64,000 nucleotides of DNA, taken from the NCBI GenBank assembly GCA_963693085.1, contig OY856410.1:1335603804-1335667803 (forward strand), given 5' to 3'. Under the pieces are notes generated by a model that was not told the origin of the DNA, did not search any database, and saw nothing but the letters and a program-made list of their open reading frames with translations. This document shows, piece after piece, positions 1 through 12,639 of this stretch. The position numbers were made by a program, and so were the translations under genes. The stretch is from Alisma plantago-aquatica. Its lineage: Eukaryota > Streptophyta > Magnoliopsida > Alismatales > Alismataceae. How positions within the stretch are numbered: the first letter of the stretch is position 1; each line of letters opens with the position of its first letter.

Positions 1-1005
1 AAAATGCCAGAGGGTGGGTAACATAACAAAAAGAGATGAGATGCCCCTTAATCGATGGTAGGAAATTGAGATCTTTGATGTTTGGGGAGTGGACTACATG
101 GGCTCATTCCCATCCTCGCATGGATTTTGCTACATTCTAGTCACAGTGGATTATGTCTCTAAATGGGTAGAGGCCATACCAACCGTCACCAGTGATTCAA
201 AACCTATCATCAAAATGTTCAAAGATATTATATTCCCTGTTTTGGAGTCCCACGCACTATGATATCCGACGGAGGTTCTCATTTTCAGGAAAAAAGCTTC
301 AAAGCGTTGTTGAGAAAATACGGTGTAACACACAAGGTAGACTCCCCCTACCATCCACAAACAAGTGAACAGGTAGAGGTTTCAAATTGTCAACTCAAAG
401 CTATCCTAGAAAAGACAGTAGGCCGCAACTGAAAGGATTGGTCAGTAAAAATCAATGACGCCCTGTGGGCCTATCAAACTACTTTTAAGACTCCTCTTGA
501 GACAACACCATTTCGATTAATCTATGGAAAGTCATGTCACATTCCCATAGAACTCAAACACATAGCTTGGTGGGAAATCCAATAGCTAAATTTTGACATG
601 AAGAAAGCGGGCCAAGCCAGGATTCTGCAACTTCAGGAGTTGGATGAACTCCGGATAATAGCTTATGAGAATGCAAGAATCTATAAAGAATACACAAAGT
701 TATGGCACGATGGTCATCTGAAAAGGAAGGACATACAAGTGGGAGACCAAGTTCTTCTGTTTAAATCAAGATTGAGATTGTTCCCAGGGAAACTCCATTC
801 TCACAGGTTTGGACCATACATTGTAAAGAGCATCTACCCACATGGTGCTTTTGTTTTATGGAGTGACAATTCAGGTGATTTTATGAAAAATGGCCAATGC
901 TTCAAGAGATACTTCACCACAGCTGATACTAGCATTGAAGAATCGTTGAATCTTTTGAACCAACATATCTACCAGAAAATTGAAGGAAATGTGTCGAGCC
1001 AATGA
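1..1005 (+). pseudogene. Athila/Tat Ty3/gypsy integrase, broken 3' part of pol
   Basis: This is the C-terminal end of a retrotransposon polyprotein; integrase would insert element cDNA into the genome. The catalytic triad is still readable: Asp in VDYMG (codon 92-94), Asp in SDGGSHF (268-270) and Glu in EQVEVSN (376-378). The last two are 35 residues apart, the DD35E spacing. The C-terminal part (598-1005) is open, with the family block LLFKSRLRLFPGKLHS followed by GPYIVKSIYPHGAFVLW. Breaks seen: a one-base frameshift near 236-245 between IFP and GVPRTM, a TGA at 430-432, and a TAG near 585 just before LNFDMKKAG. The gene enters from outside the window. Assignment to Athila/Tat rests on the [13 protein letters not shown] block and the downstream sequence. 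It is certainly non-functional. Confidence 0.92.
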
Positions 1006-2460
1006 CATAAAATAAAGTCACTTGTCGGGAGGCAACCCGATCCTTATCTTAGCTTTTACGTTTCAATTTTGAATTAGAAAATTTTGCACCCATTAGATAT
1101 CGCATTGCAATATGCAATCTTAAGTTCTGATAGTTTTCATTTTTGAGATTTCAGATGGAGGACACATTGCTGAGAGGTACACAACCACATCTGGTGGGCC
1201 AACCAGCATGATTTTTCCCCTCCATCTCAGATTTAGAGTTTGCTCGAGATGAGCAAATTTCTAAGTTTGGGGTGGAGGGTGGGTGGTACGTACTTTACTT
1301 TCCACCTACACTCATCTATTTAAGACTTAAGATTCCATCTTTGCAGTTTTGATCAAAATTTTCAAAAAAAATCAAGTTTTCAAAGTAGTTTTGTATAGAA
1401 ACTTGATGAAGTTTTGATGCTACTTTTTCAATCAAAGCCTTTACCTAGCCGGCTAGTTTCTTTGTCTATGCAATTTTGAATCATTATACCCTCCTTATTC
1501 AAAGCAAAGCCTCAAGAGAGACAAATTCTAAAACTAACCAATGGTTAGAAATCACCATGTGAAGCTTATGAATCCTAGCATCATGATCCTTCAACAAAAA
1601 TGGCAAGTATCTGTCAAACTAAGAGGGATCAAACACATCATGCTTCCTAACTGACTAGTGGAACAATAGCATGAAATCTCCACTAGATCCACATCAAGTC
1701 ATTATTTGAGAATAGTATGATAAAGAGAACGATCTGATGCACTAAATTGTAAATCAAGTTGCATTATGATCTAAACTCTCTTCTACACTTCTTTTACCAT
1801 CTTCTTACCCCTCCATCCATCAAAAAGAAACAAAAAGCCATATAAAATAGTACCAAACCCCAACTTTGGGGTGGCACACCATCCCTCTCTTTATTCTCTT
1901 CTTCCATACCCCTCTCTATGAAAAAGGGGCATATCACCAAAATGAAAAATAAAAGATGCCAATGTGCACACAAGAAAAAAAATGCAATCTCGAGTCGAAT
2001 AGAGGAGAGATTCGCAACAAAAAAATATGCAATCAATGTAAATGCAACAATATAATAAAATCTTGAGTCGAATAGAGGAGATATTCACTACTTCCTTCCA
2101 TACCCCCCCTTCACTCCCTTTTCCACCTACAAGCATAATGAATGCCTCATTTGGCTACTCTTTTATAAAATACCAGTGTCAGATCAGATGCACACTTGTT
2201 GTTCTGCGGGTATCTCTAGACTCTTACAAAAGTCTTAGACATGTTTGATGCTGGAAAAAGTGGGGAGCAAGTGTGTTTGAGAAGCGAACTCATGAATGAA
2301 GATATTGTAAGATGTGTTATGTGATCTCAGGAGGTTAAGATGTTAAGCCATACAAAGTAGAAAAGAAACAACTGGGATGTGAATATGAGGCAATCACATG
2401 AGTTGAAAGTATTCAATTGGAAATTGTTTTAGATTTTGTGTTACTTGAGGACGAGCAACG
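1006..2460 (+). other. 3' untranslated region of the Athila/Tat element
   Basis: About 1.45 kb between the integrase stop and the polypurine tract. It opens with a TTGTCGGGAGGCAACCCGAT segment (about 1021-1040), and carries AAGTTTGGGGTGGAGGG near 1262-1280; both are familiar downstream of Athila-type pol. No envelope-like reading frame is visible. The short open frames on either strand here show no recognisable domain. Confidence 0.6.
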
Positions 2461-2473
2461 TTTAAGTTTGGGG
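2461..2473 (+). other. Polypurine tract (plus-strand primer site)
   Basis: TTTAAGTTTGGGG lies directly before the TG that opens the LTR. It follows a TTGAGGACGAGCAA segment, the usual arrangement at the 3' end of Athila-type elements. It would prime plus-strand cDNA synthesis. Confidence 0.7.
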
Positions 2474-2809
2474 TGTTTTTATGAATGCATATTTATCCTA
2501 GTTTTAGTCGCCATTTTTGGCCCAATTTTTCATTGAATGCTAATATTCACCCCTTGAATATGCTCATATACAATTTTCCTCAATTCCATATTATTATTTA
2601 GAGTTTTGATCAAATCCATTCGTATCCATTGTAGGATTGAACATCGCACTATATGTGTCAGTGTAGGACCCAAGAAACTTTTGATAATTTGTACCCTTTT
2701 TCGATGGCTAGATCCTTCATCAAAAAAGTAGCCTCATCAGTTAGAGGATTCATCAATGTATGCCTTTCAACCCTCAGTAATACCCCCCCGGGTGGGTTTG
2801 CTTCATGAT

Positions 2810-3185
2810 GACCGCGACTATGGCCAAGAAGGCTATGATCGCGACCGTGACCTGGTTGCACCTCGACCTGACTTGGACCGCGACCTCAGAAGATCATGAC
2901 TGACCACGAGTTAAAGTGCACCGTGATCAAGGTCCACACCTGCTCGACCGTGACCGCGATGCTAGAAGATGCTTACACCTTGACCTGAAGAAGACAGCGA
3001 CCTGAAGAGGACGGCGACCGTGATCTTGCCCCTCCATGACCTAACTTCGACCGCGACCGGTACCACACCGCGAGCGCGGCACACCAGTGCAACTACAGAA
3101 CACCATTGCGACCACGACCAAGCAAAGATGGACCATGACTACGGTATACAACCTCGACCACGGCCATTACCTCGACCGCGGAGTT
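2810..3185 (+). repeat. GC-rich GACCGCGACC microrepeat cluster in LTR
   Basis: A block dense in GACCGCGACC, CGACCGTGACC, TCGACCACG and close variants, at irregular spacing, in an otherwise AT-rich element. CpG is frequent. It lies just upstream of the TATA box, where the U3 region is expected. Confidence 0.7.
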
Positions 3186-3203
3186 AAGTCGGTGGAATGC
3201 ACC

Positions 3204-3211
3204 TATAAATA
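3204..3211 (+). promoter_or_regulatory. LTR TATA box
   Basis: TATAAATA in the context CACCTATAAATAGGCC, about 730 bp into the LTR and at the downstream edge of the microrepeat cluster. This is a standard plant Pol II TATA element and would mark the U3/R transition about 30 bp downstream. Confidence 0.6.
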
Positions 3212-4348
3212 GGCCACCCACCTATCTTATCAAAGCATCTCTTCCATGACGTTGGGAGGTTGTCTCTCTATGCCCAGCCCTCAGGAAGACAATCTCCACC
3301 ACCAAGGACTACCTCTATGAAGTTCTTACCTCTACTCCATCTCCATTCCATCCAGATCGATCTTCTATCCATGAGAGTGGAGGGACTTTAAGATATGCAT
3401 ATCTACTCTGCCACCAGCCACCTACTGCTTCTTCTCCAGTGATCAAGAGAAGAGAAGAGAAGGAAGAAGGAGAGAGAAGATCTACCTTGCCTGCCTTGAT
3501 GTTCTCTCCCTCCTCATTGCAGATCTGCCCCGAAATCATGTAGAAGATCGTTTCTCCACCGATCTCCGGCCACCTTATTCACCATGACCATGGCAGAATC
3601 TTCCCTCTCTCTTATTTTTCTTGTTTCCATCATGAGGAGGAAGTAGTCATCTTCACTGGGGTGCAGGGACTAGCCCCACCGCCCATGCTTACATGTTCAT
3701 CTTAAAACATTCCATGTCTTGTATATAACTCTTCATCTCATGTTAATCATTTGATGCGTGCTTGTGGACTAATCACCTGCCTTGCATGATCTATTATAAC
3801 CCTTTTTGTGAGAACTTCAATACTTCAGTTTATTAATATCATTTAACATGGTTGATTCCTTGACAAGAACTTCTAAAAGATATCTTCGGAGTAGTAATTG
3901 CGTGATCTGTAGATGACGAGGCATCTGATGCCTATAGGTGATGCTTATGCGAACATAACTTTCATACGGAGGGTTTGTAACTCCATTTGGATAGTTGTTT
4001 CCAGCCTGGATATGTTTTGGATGTGTTTTCATGAGTAGTGGTTGTGAAACCTGGTTCCACACCAGTGATTCCCATCATTAATCTAGACTTTTTTTTAATT
4101 CCTGCTCTTTTACTTTCCTTGCACTTAGTTTAACTAAACTCAACCCAACTCTTTTTTCTAAGTATTAGTCTTACTTGGACTGGATCCGATTAGAAAGATT
4201 CTTAAAAATGTTGTCATTTGGGATTTGATCCTTAACTATACTATAATAAGACCTGTCCGCTTGTGGGAGGTATTATTGCATGAGGTTTTGGTTAAAACTC
4301 AGGGATTTCAGCCCTGGGTGAAATGTTAGTGTAGTAAAAATCACATCA

Positions 4349-5639
4349 CACTACTTGTTGCCTGTATCCCTTATATTTCTATGTAATTTCAATCTTAATA
4401 TGTCTTTAAATTGTTTTTGTTTCAAATGTTAAAATACTAATCCATATTATGTGAATACGATGATGACACAATAGTGTTATGGAATAATCTCAGATTTATT
4501 GATTGGCTAAGTGTTGGTTGGATCTGAACTTGCTTTCTTGGGATATTATTTGTAAAATAACCTCTCATTAAATAGGTATGTGGTTATTTTATTAATAGTT
4601 GGTTATATCGACTTCTGATGGTTGCAATGATTTCTCAATGATTGTTCATATTTCTAAATTGTTGTATGTTTATTTTGATCCCATTTCAATTATGAGGCCC
4701 TATGTATATCATATATGTACATATACATTTTTTGGGAACCCAACATGTACTCTCTTAATGGTAATTTAATGAGAATAATACACCCAGAAACTAAGCGAAA
4801 GTCATTGAGTAAATGACTGAAAATCCAATGATGATTTGTGATTAAGTCCAATAATGGATAGTCACGATGAAATCCAATGTTGTGATAGAAACCCTATAGT
4901 CTATGGGTGGAAGAAGGTAATTGGCACACCGTAAGAGAGAGAACAAACATGGGTTAGATAATTAAACATAAAATGCAAAGATTGATTATTGTTTATAATT
5001 GCTTGATATGTTTGATATATTAGTATCCATATGTGCACACCTATTTGTGTGCACCCACATACTCAGTATAGAAATATGTTTACCTCATTTTGTTTGTCAT
5101 TTTTTTGGTTAGTTGCATTATTTAAAGTCTGGAGATGTGGACATCTGGGAGATTGCACCATAAGATCCATAACGCTAACGATATTAGGAGGGGTTTGGTT
5201 AGATTGTTATTTCTTTTTATATAGAAATTTCCCTTTGAAAAAATTATGTAACTCCTTCGAGGAGTATTATCTTCCTTCTTCTTATCAAACCAAGTTTACG
5301 AATGAAAGTATTGAATATCATTAGTAATTTGTTGATTTTGGGTCCTAAAATATGAAGTAATGATCTGCCTCCTCAGTCCACCTTTAATGGGGATAATAAG
5401 GGGAGAGGTTCATTACAAGTCTCCATAACAATAGTGTAATATATGGTTTATTTTTACATTTTAAATATTAAGTATTAAAGAAAACCCTATTTTAGTGTTA
5501 TGGCATGCATTTAATGTTGGAATAGTAAAATGGTGATTGCATGATGAAATGAATTTGCATGTTTGATCATTTTCCTATGGTTATATCTCATTTTTTTGGG
5601 TGATCTGTATATAGACATTCATTGAGTATCTCCTTCTAT
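4349..5639. other. No recognised feature
   Basis: AT-rich DNA between the Athila LTR and the 3' end of LINE-B. I see no terminal repeats, primer sites or domain-bearing frames. A 97-codon frame at 5031-5324 (+) has no recognisable similarity. Confidence 0.5.
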
Positions 5640-7930
5640 GTCTTGGGAAATCAACACCTTCCAATTTTCAGGGCAAACAATGGATGTCAAGGCATCTCCT
5701 TGGATCTTTAGAAACCATTTTTTTAATTTGTTTGCAAGTCTTTTAGGCTCTCTATTAATCTATTCAATGTATGAGTCTTGAAAGAAGTTCTTCATGATGT
5801 TTATTCTTTGCACAAGAGGCCATTACTTAGTTGGCATTGAGAAATACTCCCCCAAAAAGTTGAATGGTAATTTTGAGTCAGACAAAACCTCACACTTCCT
5901 CCAGTGGAGATTATTAATTGCCTACAGGCCTCCAAGAATGGATATAAGTTCACCTTCCAGTGGAATAGTACCAGAATGTTTATGAACCTCTGACAACCCA
6001 TTTTCTTATTCATTTCGAGCAACAAATCTTGTGCTTAACATACTTGATTGACTATGCAAAGCAATATTCACAGATACTTGAATCCATCATGATTGAGGAG
6101 GTTCCATTTTATAGCTTTCTAGTGTGTGGGACTTGATCAGGAGCTTTATTTATGTCGAGGATGTTGAGCACATAAGATCGTACATCAATAGCTATGTTTC
6201 ACACATGCATGATGTACTTACTGAAGATGAATGAGTTCCTTGTCTTCCAGACTTTCTATCATGCTGCCATGTGCATAATATTCTAGTTAGGTTGAATAAT
6301 ATTATTCCCTGAGTTTCTCTTGACTCATTCCTTGATATTGCATGTATTATAAAAGTACAAGTTCAAACTTGGGTTAATACATTCCGATATAGGTTCTATC
6401 ATGGAATAGTATCTGATTGCATGAATGCAAGATTGAACACTCCGTCCACACCATTCACACCTATCATTGTCAGTCATGTTCCTCTTCATTTTTTGCTCAT
6501 TTTTGAGTATCATGTCATGGTAAAGCAACCAAATAAACATCTTTATGTGGTGTGTAACCTTCTAATTCTAGATAACATTGTAGTCACCTTCTAAGGTATA
6601 CACCTTATCCTTTATGATATTGTTGTACATTGCCTTCATTGAGTATTGTCTGTGAGGGTGGTTAATTTAGTAAATATTGTCTTCCCCCAGTCCACTGATC
6701 AGGGTAGGCATTACTTTAATAACATTGACAATACCCTCCTTGAAATATGTAAAACAAAATCCTCATTCCATTGGCCTTCCCAGATTTTGAGACTTGAGAC
6801 CTTCAAATCTTTAAGATCTTTTGGTATCACAACCCCTTGTTTCAGTCATGGGCTCTATCATTCTGCATCCATTTGTCTTCCCAAACTAAAGTATCTTGTC
6901 CATTTGTGATTGAAATTGTTGTGAGGCATGCTACTTGAATCAGAAGAGGTGTATCCCCTATCAAATCCTTGGGTCGGTACACTGAAAAGAATTTGATCTC
7001 TTGTATTTCACCTTAAGTAGAGGTTTTCAAATTGTATTGGTCTTCTTCAGAGACCTATCGACTACTTTCATCAGTAGGGCCTTGTTGAACTCCCTTGTTA
7101 CGCTCAAATGTATCCCTCCATCATGTTGTGGGGTAAGTAATTTGTTCCAAGTGATCAATTGTGATCTCTTCTTCTCCATTTGACCACTCCAAATAAAATT
7201 TCTTATGATCTGGTCCAATCTGTTACATATGAATAATGGCAGTTTTGAGGATTGCATGATATGTGTTGTTGTAGGAGTTAGTGTTGTCTTTTCAAGGGTA
7301 ACACAAGCTACACGTGAGAGCTTCTTATTTTCCTAGGTGTTCACTATAGATTTAAATTTTTTGACAATCTCTAAATAGAGAGATTTGCATTTCTTTTGTG
7401 TGCAATGGGAATACTTAGGTGCTTCCCAAACTCATATACATGTGGCATATTCATACGTTGACATATGGCATTACAAGTTGACAGTGGGATATATTTAGAG
7501 AATAATATGAAATAATTATCCTGAGAAATTTGTTGTATGATGCCTTCTTGAACCTACGTAAGCATGTAATACTACAATTGGCATGTGCCATTGAAGCTTC
7601 CCTGAAAAGAACTAGGTCATCAATGAAATAGAATTGTGAGATTTCAATCTTCTTGTTTGTAAATATGGCATATTTCTAGCATTTCTATGAAATTTCATTC
7701 TGGATATGTTGATTGAAACAATCATACATAAAACAAAGATATAAGGAGACAAAGGATCCGCTTATTTCACTCCCCAAGAATGTTTGAATGGTGTTAGGGT
7801 TAACCATTCCATAAAATAGAAGATTTTTTTGTTGTACCCAGCATGTAGCTCTTTTTCTCATTGTTGTGTGAAAAATATTTACAAACATAGAAGGAACTAG
7901 AAACAAGAAACTATTACCCTATACAAGTAA
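5640..7930 (-). pseudogene. LINE-B ORF2, C-terminal half (RT remainder, zf-RVT)
   Basis: Continuation of LINE-B reverse transcriptase. Readable pieces on the minus strand, in order: a region ending in YDCFNQHIQNEIS (7906-7685) that corresponds to the RT block after QGDPLSPY; a catalytic-box relic FIDDLVLF (7627-7616), where most plant L1s have FADD; then the RT thumb-like LPLFICNRLDQIIRNFIWSG (7257-7027); and the zf-RVT knuckle DRCEWCGRSV followed by IHAIR (6540-6325). Frames shift and stops occur between blocks. Beyond 6300 the minus strand is probably the decayed end of ORF2, without a clear domain. Confidence 0.82.
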
Positions 7931-7939
7931 TAACTATAC

Positions 7940-10900
7940 TATCTATTCTCTTCCAAACTCTATCAGTACTAGAAGAAAATTACTAAAGACATGAAAGTTC
8001 CTTTCTTCCCAAAGGTGAAATAAGATCGAGCAGGCCAACAATTTTTAGGGCCACAAAAACTAATGAGATCATCCTCATTGACAGAAGAATTTCCATACTT
8101 CAAGCTGAACAAACTCCATAAGGTGCTGACATACGAACATTCAAAGAAAATATGATTTTTTGACTCCTCCTCTTCGCCACATAAGTAGCATCTTGACGCA
8201 AGAGAAAACCCAAATCTCTTTAACACCTCCATAAACCCCATTTCACTTCAGGATGTTTCATCTTGCACACATCCCATAGCACTTTGTGAGATGTAGAGTG
8301 CTTACCATTAAATCAAAACATGGTCCTCCATATCAGAATTAGGAGGAGGCATATTGTTTAGAACAGATAGAGCACATTTAGAGCCACGTACATCAGGCAT
8401 CTTCCAGGCATTTAAGTCAACACAAGTGCTAACCTTTGCCTACATACCTCCTTTGATTCTGAACATGAGTTGATGATCAATATGATCAAGGATCTTACTT
8501 TTTTGAAAGATAACAAGGAAACTCTCTTATCCAACAACCTTCTCCACATCCATGAGCTAGAATCTTTACAATTAACTGATCACAGATAGGCATCAAGAAT
8601 ATATCTCTCATGTAACCATTTTACCCAAAGGGTGTTCTTATTTGTAGCAATATCCCATAGATGTTTCATAACACCAGCTTGAATCCAATCTTTAATGTGA
8701 TGTATACCTAGACCTCCCTCTTTCTTAGGTCTGCAAATATCCTCCCAAGAAACAGAGTGCATTTTCCTAACATCGTCAGAGTACTCACCCCAAATAAATC
8801 TTCACATTATCTTTTCCATTTCTTTTTTAATGGACACAGGGATTGGGAAAGTCGCAGTCTAAAACATATGATAAGAGGCCAAAGTAGATATTGTATGTTC
8901 AACCCTATCAACTGTAGATAGAAGTATCGCTTTCCAATCATCACATTTCATTTTCATCTGATCGATAATAGGGAAACACATCTCCTTAGTCAATCTCCTT
9001 GTAAATAGGGGAAGGCCCAAAAATTTCACAAGGAACTCCACTCTAGGAATGTTCCAATTATCTAAGCAAGGAGCCAGTGCATTTTTTCTCAAGAATAACT
9101 GACTTTTGTTACAGTTCAATTTGAGACCTGAAAACTTCTCAAAAGTATGAAGAACCTTTATTACAAAAATTCTTCTCATATGCTTTAAGGAAAATCATAA
9201 GATCGTCAGCAAACACTAGATGAGAAACATGAAAATCTTTGGAAGTCAAAATAGGAATAATATCTCTAATCTTAACATGATGGTTAATCAACATGGAGAG
9301 ACCTTGCATAGAAATTATAAAACATTAGGTAGATAAGGGGTCTCCTTGTCTAACTCCATTTGAGGTAAAGAAGGATCTCGAAGGGGTACCATTAATAAAG
9401 ATTTGTGTTGAAGCTGAAGAGAAACATGTAGATACCCAATCAATCTAGCATTAGGGAAAACACATCCTAATAAACATGATATTAATGAAGTCTCGATTGA
9501 CTGAATCAAAAGTCTTGGACAATTCATCCTTCACATAAAATGTAGAAGAGCCATGAGCACTATGGAACGAGCTTAAGATCTCATTTGCTAACAAAATGGC
9601 ATCTCCAATGTTCCTTCCTTTCACAAAAGTTGTTTGGTTGAGACTAATGATATCAGGCATCACATCACTCAATCTGTTTGCCATAATTTTGGTAATAACT
9701 TTGTACAGAATATTGCATAAAGAGATCGGTCTAAAGTCATTAATATTAGAAGCCCCCCTAACTTTAGGAATCAGAACAATAAAAGCACAGTTGAAATCTT
9801 GCAAGAGTTTTGAGCCATAGAAGAAATTCTTAACTACTTTGACAATATCCTCTCCAACAATGTCCCATGTTTTTTGAAAGAACATTGAGTTAAAACCATC
9901 AGGCCCTGAAGCCTTATCCACTCCTAGACCTTTAAAAGCTTTCTCAACCTCCTCAATAGAAATCATATGACTTAGAGAGTTGAAGTGTTTCTTAGAGATC
10001 TTAGGCAATAGCCACTCATTCTCCCACTGATAATCACAGTGCATAGAAGAGTAAAAAATACCTTCATAGTAACTAGTAATGTGGTCAGAAATGATTTCCT
10101 TGTTAGAGTAGAAAGAACCATTAATATCTAAGTTATATATCATATTTCTCAACCTTCTCATCTTAAGAGAGGAATAGAAGAATTTGGTATTCCTATTACC
10201 TTCTCTAAACCATTGGACTCTGGATTTTTGACAGAGAAAAACCTCTTCAACTTTAATAGCCTCGACAGCTTCCAGCCTAATAGAATTTACCCCAGCATGA
10301 AGATGGATATTACTAGGATCGTTATCAACCTAAACTTGGAGAACACAAGCTTCACTTTCTAGTCTAGTTGCTTTAGATGGAAAATTCTCTACATTATCTT
10401 TATTCCACTTGATCAAGGCCATTTTGACAGCATTAAGCTTCCTATACACTATGTACATAGGAGCTCCAAGATCTCAGTCTTCTAAGCATCTTTTACAACA
10501 TCCATAAACCCATCATAAGAGATCCATGCATTAATAAAGCGGATAGGGCTACTAAATCGCTTTTCCCTTCTCAGATGAAGAACCAGAGCTTTATGGTCAC
10601 TAACTGAGTTTGACACAATCTCTCCCCCACACAGTAGGAAAGGAATCAAGTAACTTTAGATTACCAAACATACGATCAATCTTAAAAAAGGTTCTCACCC
10701 CATTTTTTCTTTTTCTATTCCAAGTAAAGAAAGGCCCTTTACCAGTGATCTCATATAACTTTGTGTCTCGAATAGTGTTGTTAAAACCCTCCATACTCAA
10801 AGCAGTAGGAGGTTTTCTTCCCAACTTCTCGAAAGAATGCCTAACCACATTAAAATCTCCAAGGACACACAAGTCTCTAGAAGAAGAAAGATAACCAAGA

Positions 10901-11268
10901 GCATTCCATAAGGATCATCTATCACAGTCATCATTTGAACCATAAACAGCAGTCAAAATAAAAGAATCTTCCCCATAAGAAACAGAGCAGTGAACAAACT
11001 GCTCACTATCAAAAATCTTAGTAATAGAAATACCAAGATATTCCCAAAGGATAACAATTCTAGTGTATATGTAGTGATCAGAGTTATTAAGAAAATGAAC
11101 ACCACTCCATAGATAGTTAACATCAAAAGACAAACTTTGTTTAGAGAACCTCAATTCTAAAATAATAACAATATTCGCATTTTTCCTCCTCAATTGGCCC
11201 TTGATGCCAAGAGTTTTATTATGGGCTCCTTTGACATTCCAGGACAAGATAGAGAGGGGTCTAACCAT
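7940..11268 (-). pseudogene. L1-A ORF2: endonuclease, reverse transcriptase, zf-RVT
   Basis: ORF2 nicks target DNA and reverse transcribes the RNA at the nick. It starts MVRPLSILSWNVKGAHN at 11268, the usual N-terminus of the APE-type endonuclease. GDFNVV (about 10855) and the FFKIDRMF block follow. The RT runs from about 10161: SGPDGFNSMFFQKTW, FRPISLCNILYKVITKIMAN, then the palm block VKDELSKTFDSV, RQGDPLS (about 9331-9352) and an intact FADD catalytic box (9213-9202). Then come SWEDICRPKKEGGLGI (8762-8580) and a zf-RVT knuckle RCYLCGEEEESKNHIFFECS (8241-7969). Several frameshifts and stops separate the blocks, so the protein cannot be made, but all domains remain. Confidence 0.9.
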
Positions 11269-11399
11269 TATTAAAGGTAGAAGTGTCCTTATTTTGAATC
11301 AGGTCAGACTTCACTGACTTCATCCATTCCTGAATCAAGCAAATAGAACTGACTTCATCCATTCCTGAATCAAGCAAATAGAACTTGTTCAGAGTAATT

Positions 11400-12596
11400 T
11401 GAATATTCATGCTAGTTCCAACACTCTTTGAGAAGTGTCTAGGAGGAGATTTTGATTTTTATTTACTTACAATCCATTTCCCACTCTCGGGAGTTACATG
11501 TGATGGATTACTAACTAGATTGATCACCATTTCACCCACCACAGCTGTCGAAGGGATATCTGAAGTGAAAACTAACTGAGAAGAAGGATTGGTAACTGCA
11601 AGTGAGGAAGGAACCACTACAGAGTTAGATGATTGGTCTGTACTTCTTTGAGTCATTTGATCAAGCATCGGAGCTTCATCTAGAGGACAATCATAGAATG
11701 TGTCCTCCATATTACCCACCTTCCCCTTGCCTTTCTACTGAACAGAGGGATTCACTTTTGTCTTCACACACACCCCTGTCCATGACCAAATGTACCACAT
11801 TCCTTACAAAAAAGCAAAAACCACTCATAAACTAGTTTACCTGGATCCTCCATTCCATCGTCACTCGAGAGATTAACAACAAAAGGAAATGTCGATGACA
11901 CCGGAATAAGAACCTAGATTCTGGCAAATTCAAGCCCCTTAAGATCTCTCGTAGGTTTGTCCGCTCTGAGTGGGGTGTCAATGAAACTCCCAATGATGTA
12001 AACATATCATCATCCCAGATCTCAAGCAGTAAATCATGAATGTGGACCCAGACCGGTACCTCTGTGAGTTTCAATTTCTTCATAGGTTCCCCTCTTTGCC
12101 ACTTCTTCAATAATAAGGGCTTCCCAGCGACAAGTCATGGACCTTGTTTTAGAGCAGTGTGCATATCACCCGAATCTGTAAACCAAATTATGAAGAAGTC
12201 ATTTCCATGAGATAAGATCTCAAAATATGCTTTAGGCTTCCATAGCTTCATGAGATGACGATGTAGGGTGAGCTAATGAGGTTTCAGGCTGATAACATAA
12301 CCAACAACTGTTTTCTCCCACTTCTTAAGATTCCTATCTACGATAGCTCTCCAATACTGAATGACACCGTCTTTTAGAACCATCGAACACTGTTTCATAG
12401 AAGATTTTTCCCCATCGTCTGAAGCATTACAGACCTCAGCCCATTTCCTCATTTTAGTCACAACTTGAACCTTCTACTTCCACTGGTTCCTCAGAGGAAT
12501 CGATCATTTAGCTTGAAGTCTAGGAAATCCATATCTATCGGCATTCCCAGTGCCGCCACCCCCATTGCCAGGGTGTGAGGCTGGAGCGGATGACAT
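11400..12596 (-). pseudogene. L1-A ORF1 (RNA-binding protein)
   Basis: ORF1 of plant L1s coats the element RNA. I take the ATG at 12596-12594, preceded by AGGAGGA on the minus strand; it opens MSSAPASHPGNGGGGTG, a glycine-rich N-terminus of the expected kind. A TGA interrupts it after FPRLQAK. Further blocks: a tryptophan-rich stretch ending EKTVVGYVISLKPH (12461-12273), a PVWVHIHDLLLEIWDDD block (12110-11832) resembling the DUF4283-type core, and a CCHC zinc knuckle CKECGTFGHGQGC at 11808-11770. Several frame changes make it a pseudogene. Confidence 0.82.
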
Positions 12597-12639
12597 TCCT
12601 CCTATTCAAATAGAAGATTATATACATATATATAAGTAA

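Larger units (their letters stand above)
2474..4348 (+). repeat. 3' LTR of the Athila/Tat element
   Basis: The LTR starts TGTTTTTATGAATG after the polypurine tract. I place its end at GTAGTAAAAATCACATCA because the young Athila LTR at 58350-59963 ends with nearly the same string, CGTAGTAAAATACACGTCA, just before its primer site. Length is about 1.9 kb. It holds a GC-rich microrepeat cluster (2810-3185) and a TATA box (3204-3211). The 3' boundary is inferred from the other LTR, not from a target duplication, and could be about 50 bp shorter. Confidence 0.65.
7933..12629 (-). mobile_element. L1-A: nearly full-length plant L1 inserted in LINE-B
   Basis: A 4.7-kb minus-strand L1 with ORF1, endonuclease, RT and zf-RVT all present in order. 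It sits inside the RT of LINE-B. A possible imperfect target duplication ATA(C/T)AAGTAATA occurs at 7921-7932 and 12630-12641 (one mismatch in 12). The T-run expected at the left end (the poly-A tail on the minus strand) is not visible, so the exact left edge is uncertain. Confidence 0.8.

Noticed and set aside
5031..5324. 97-codon frame on + as a small host gene
   Set aside because: No recognisable domain, no supporting context, and composition like the surrounding AT-rich DNA.
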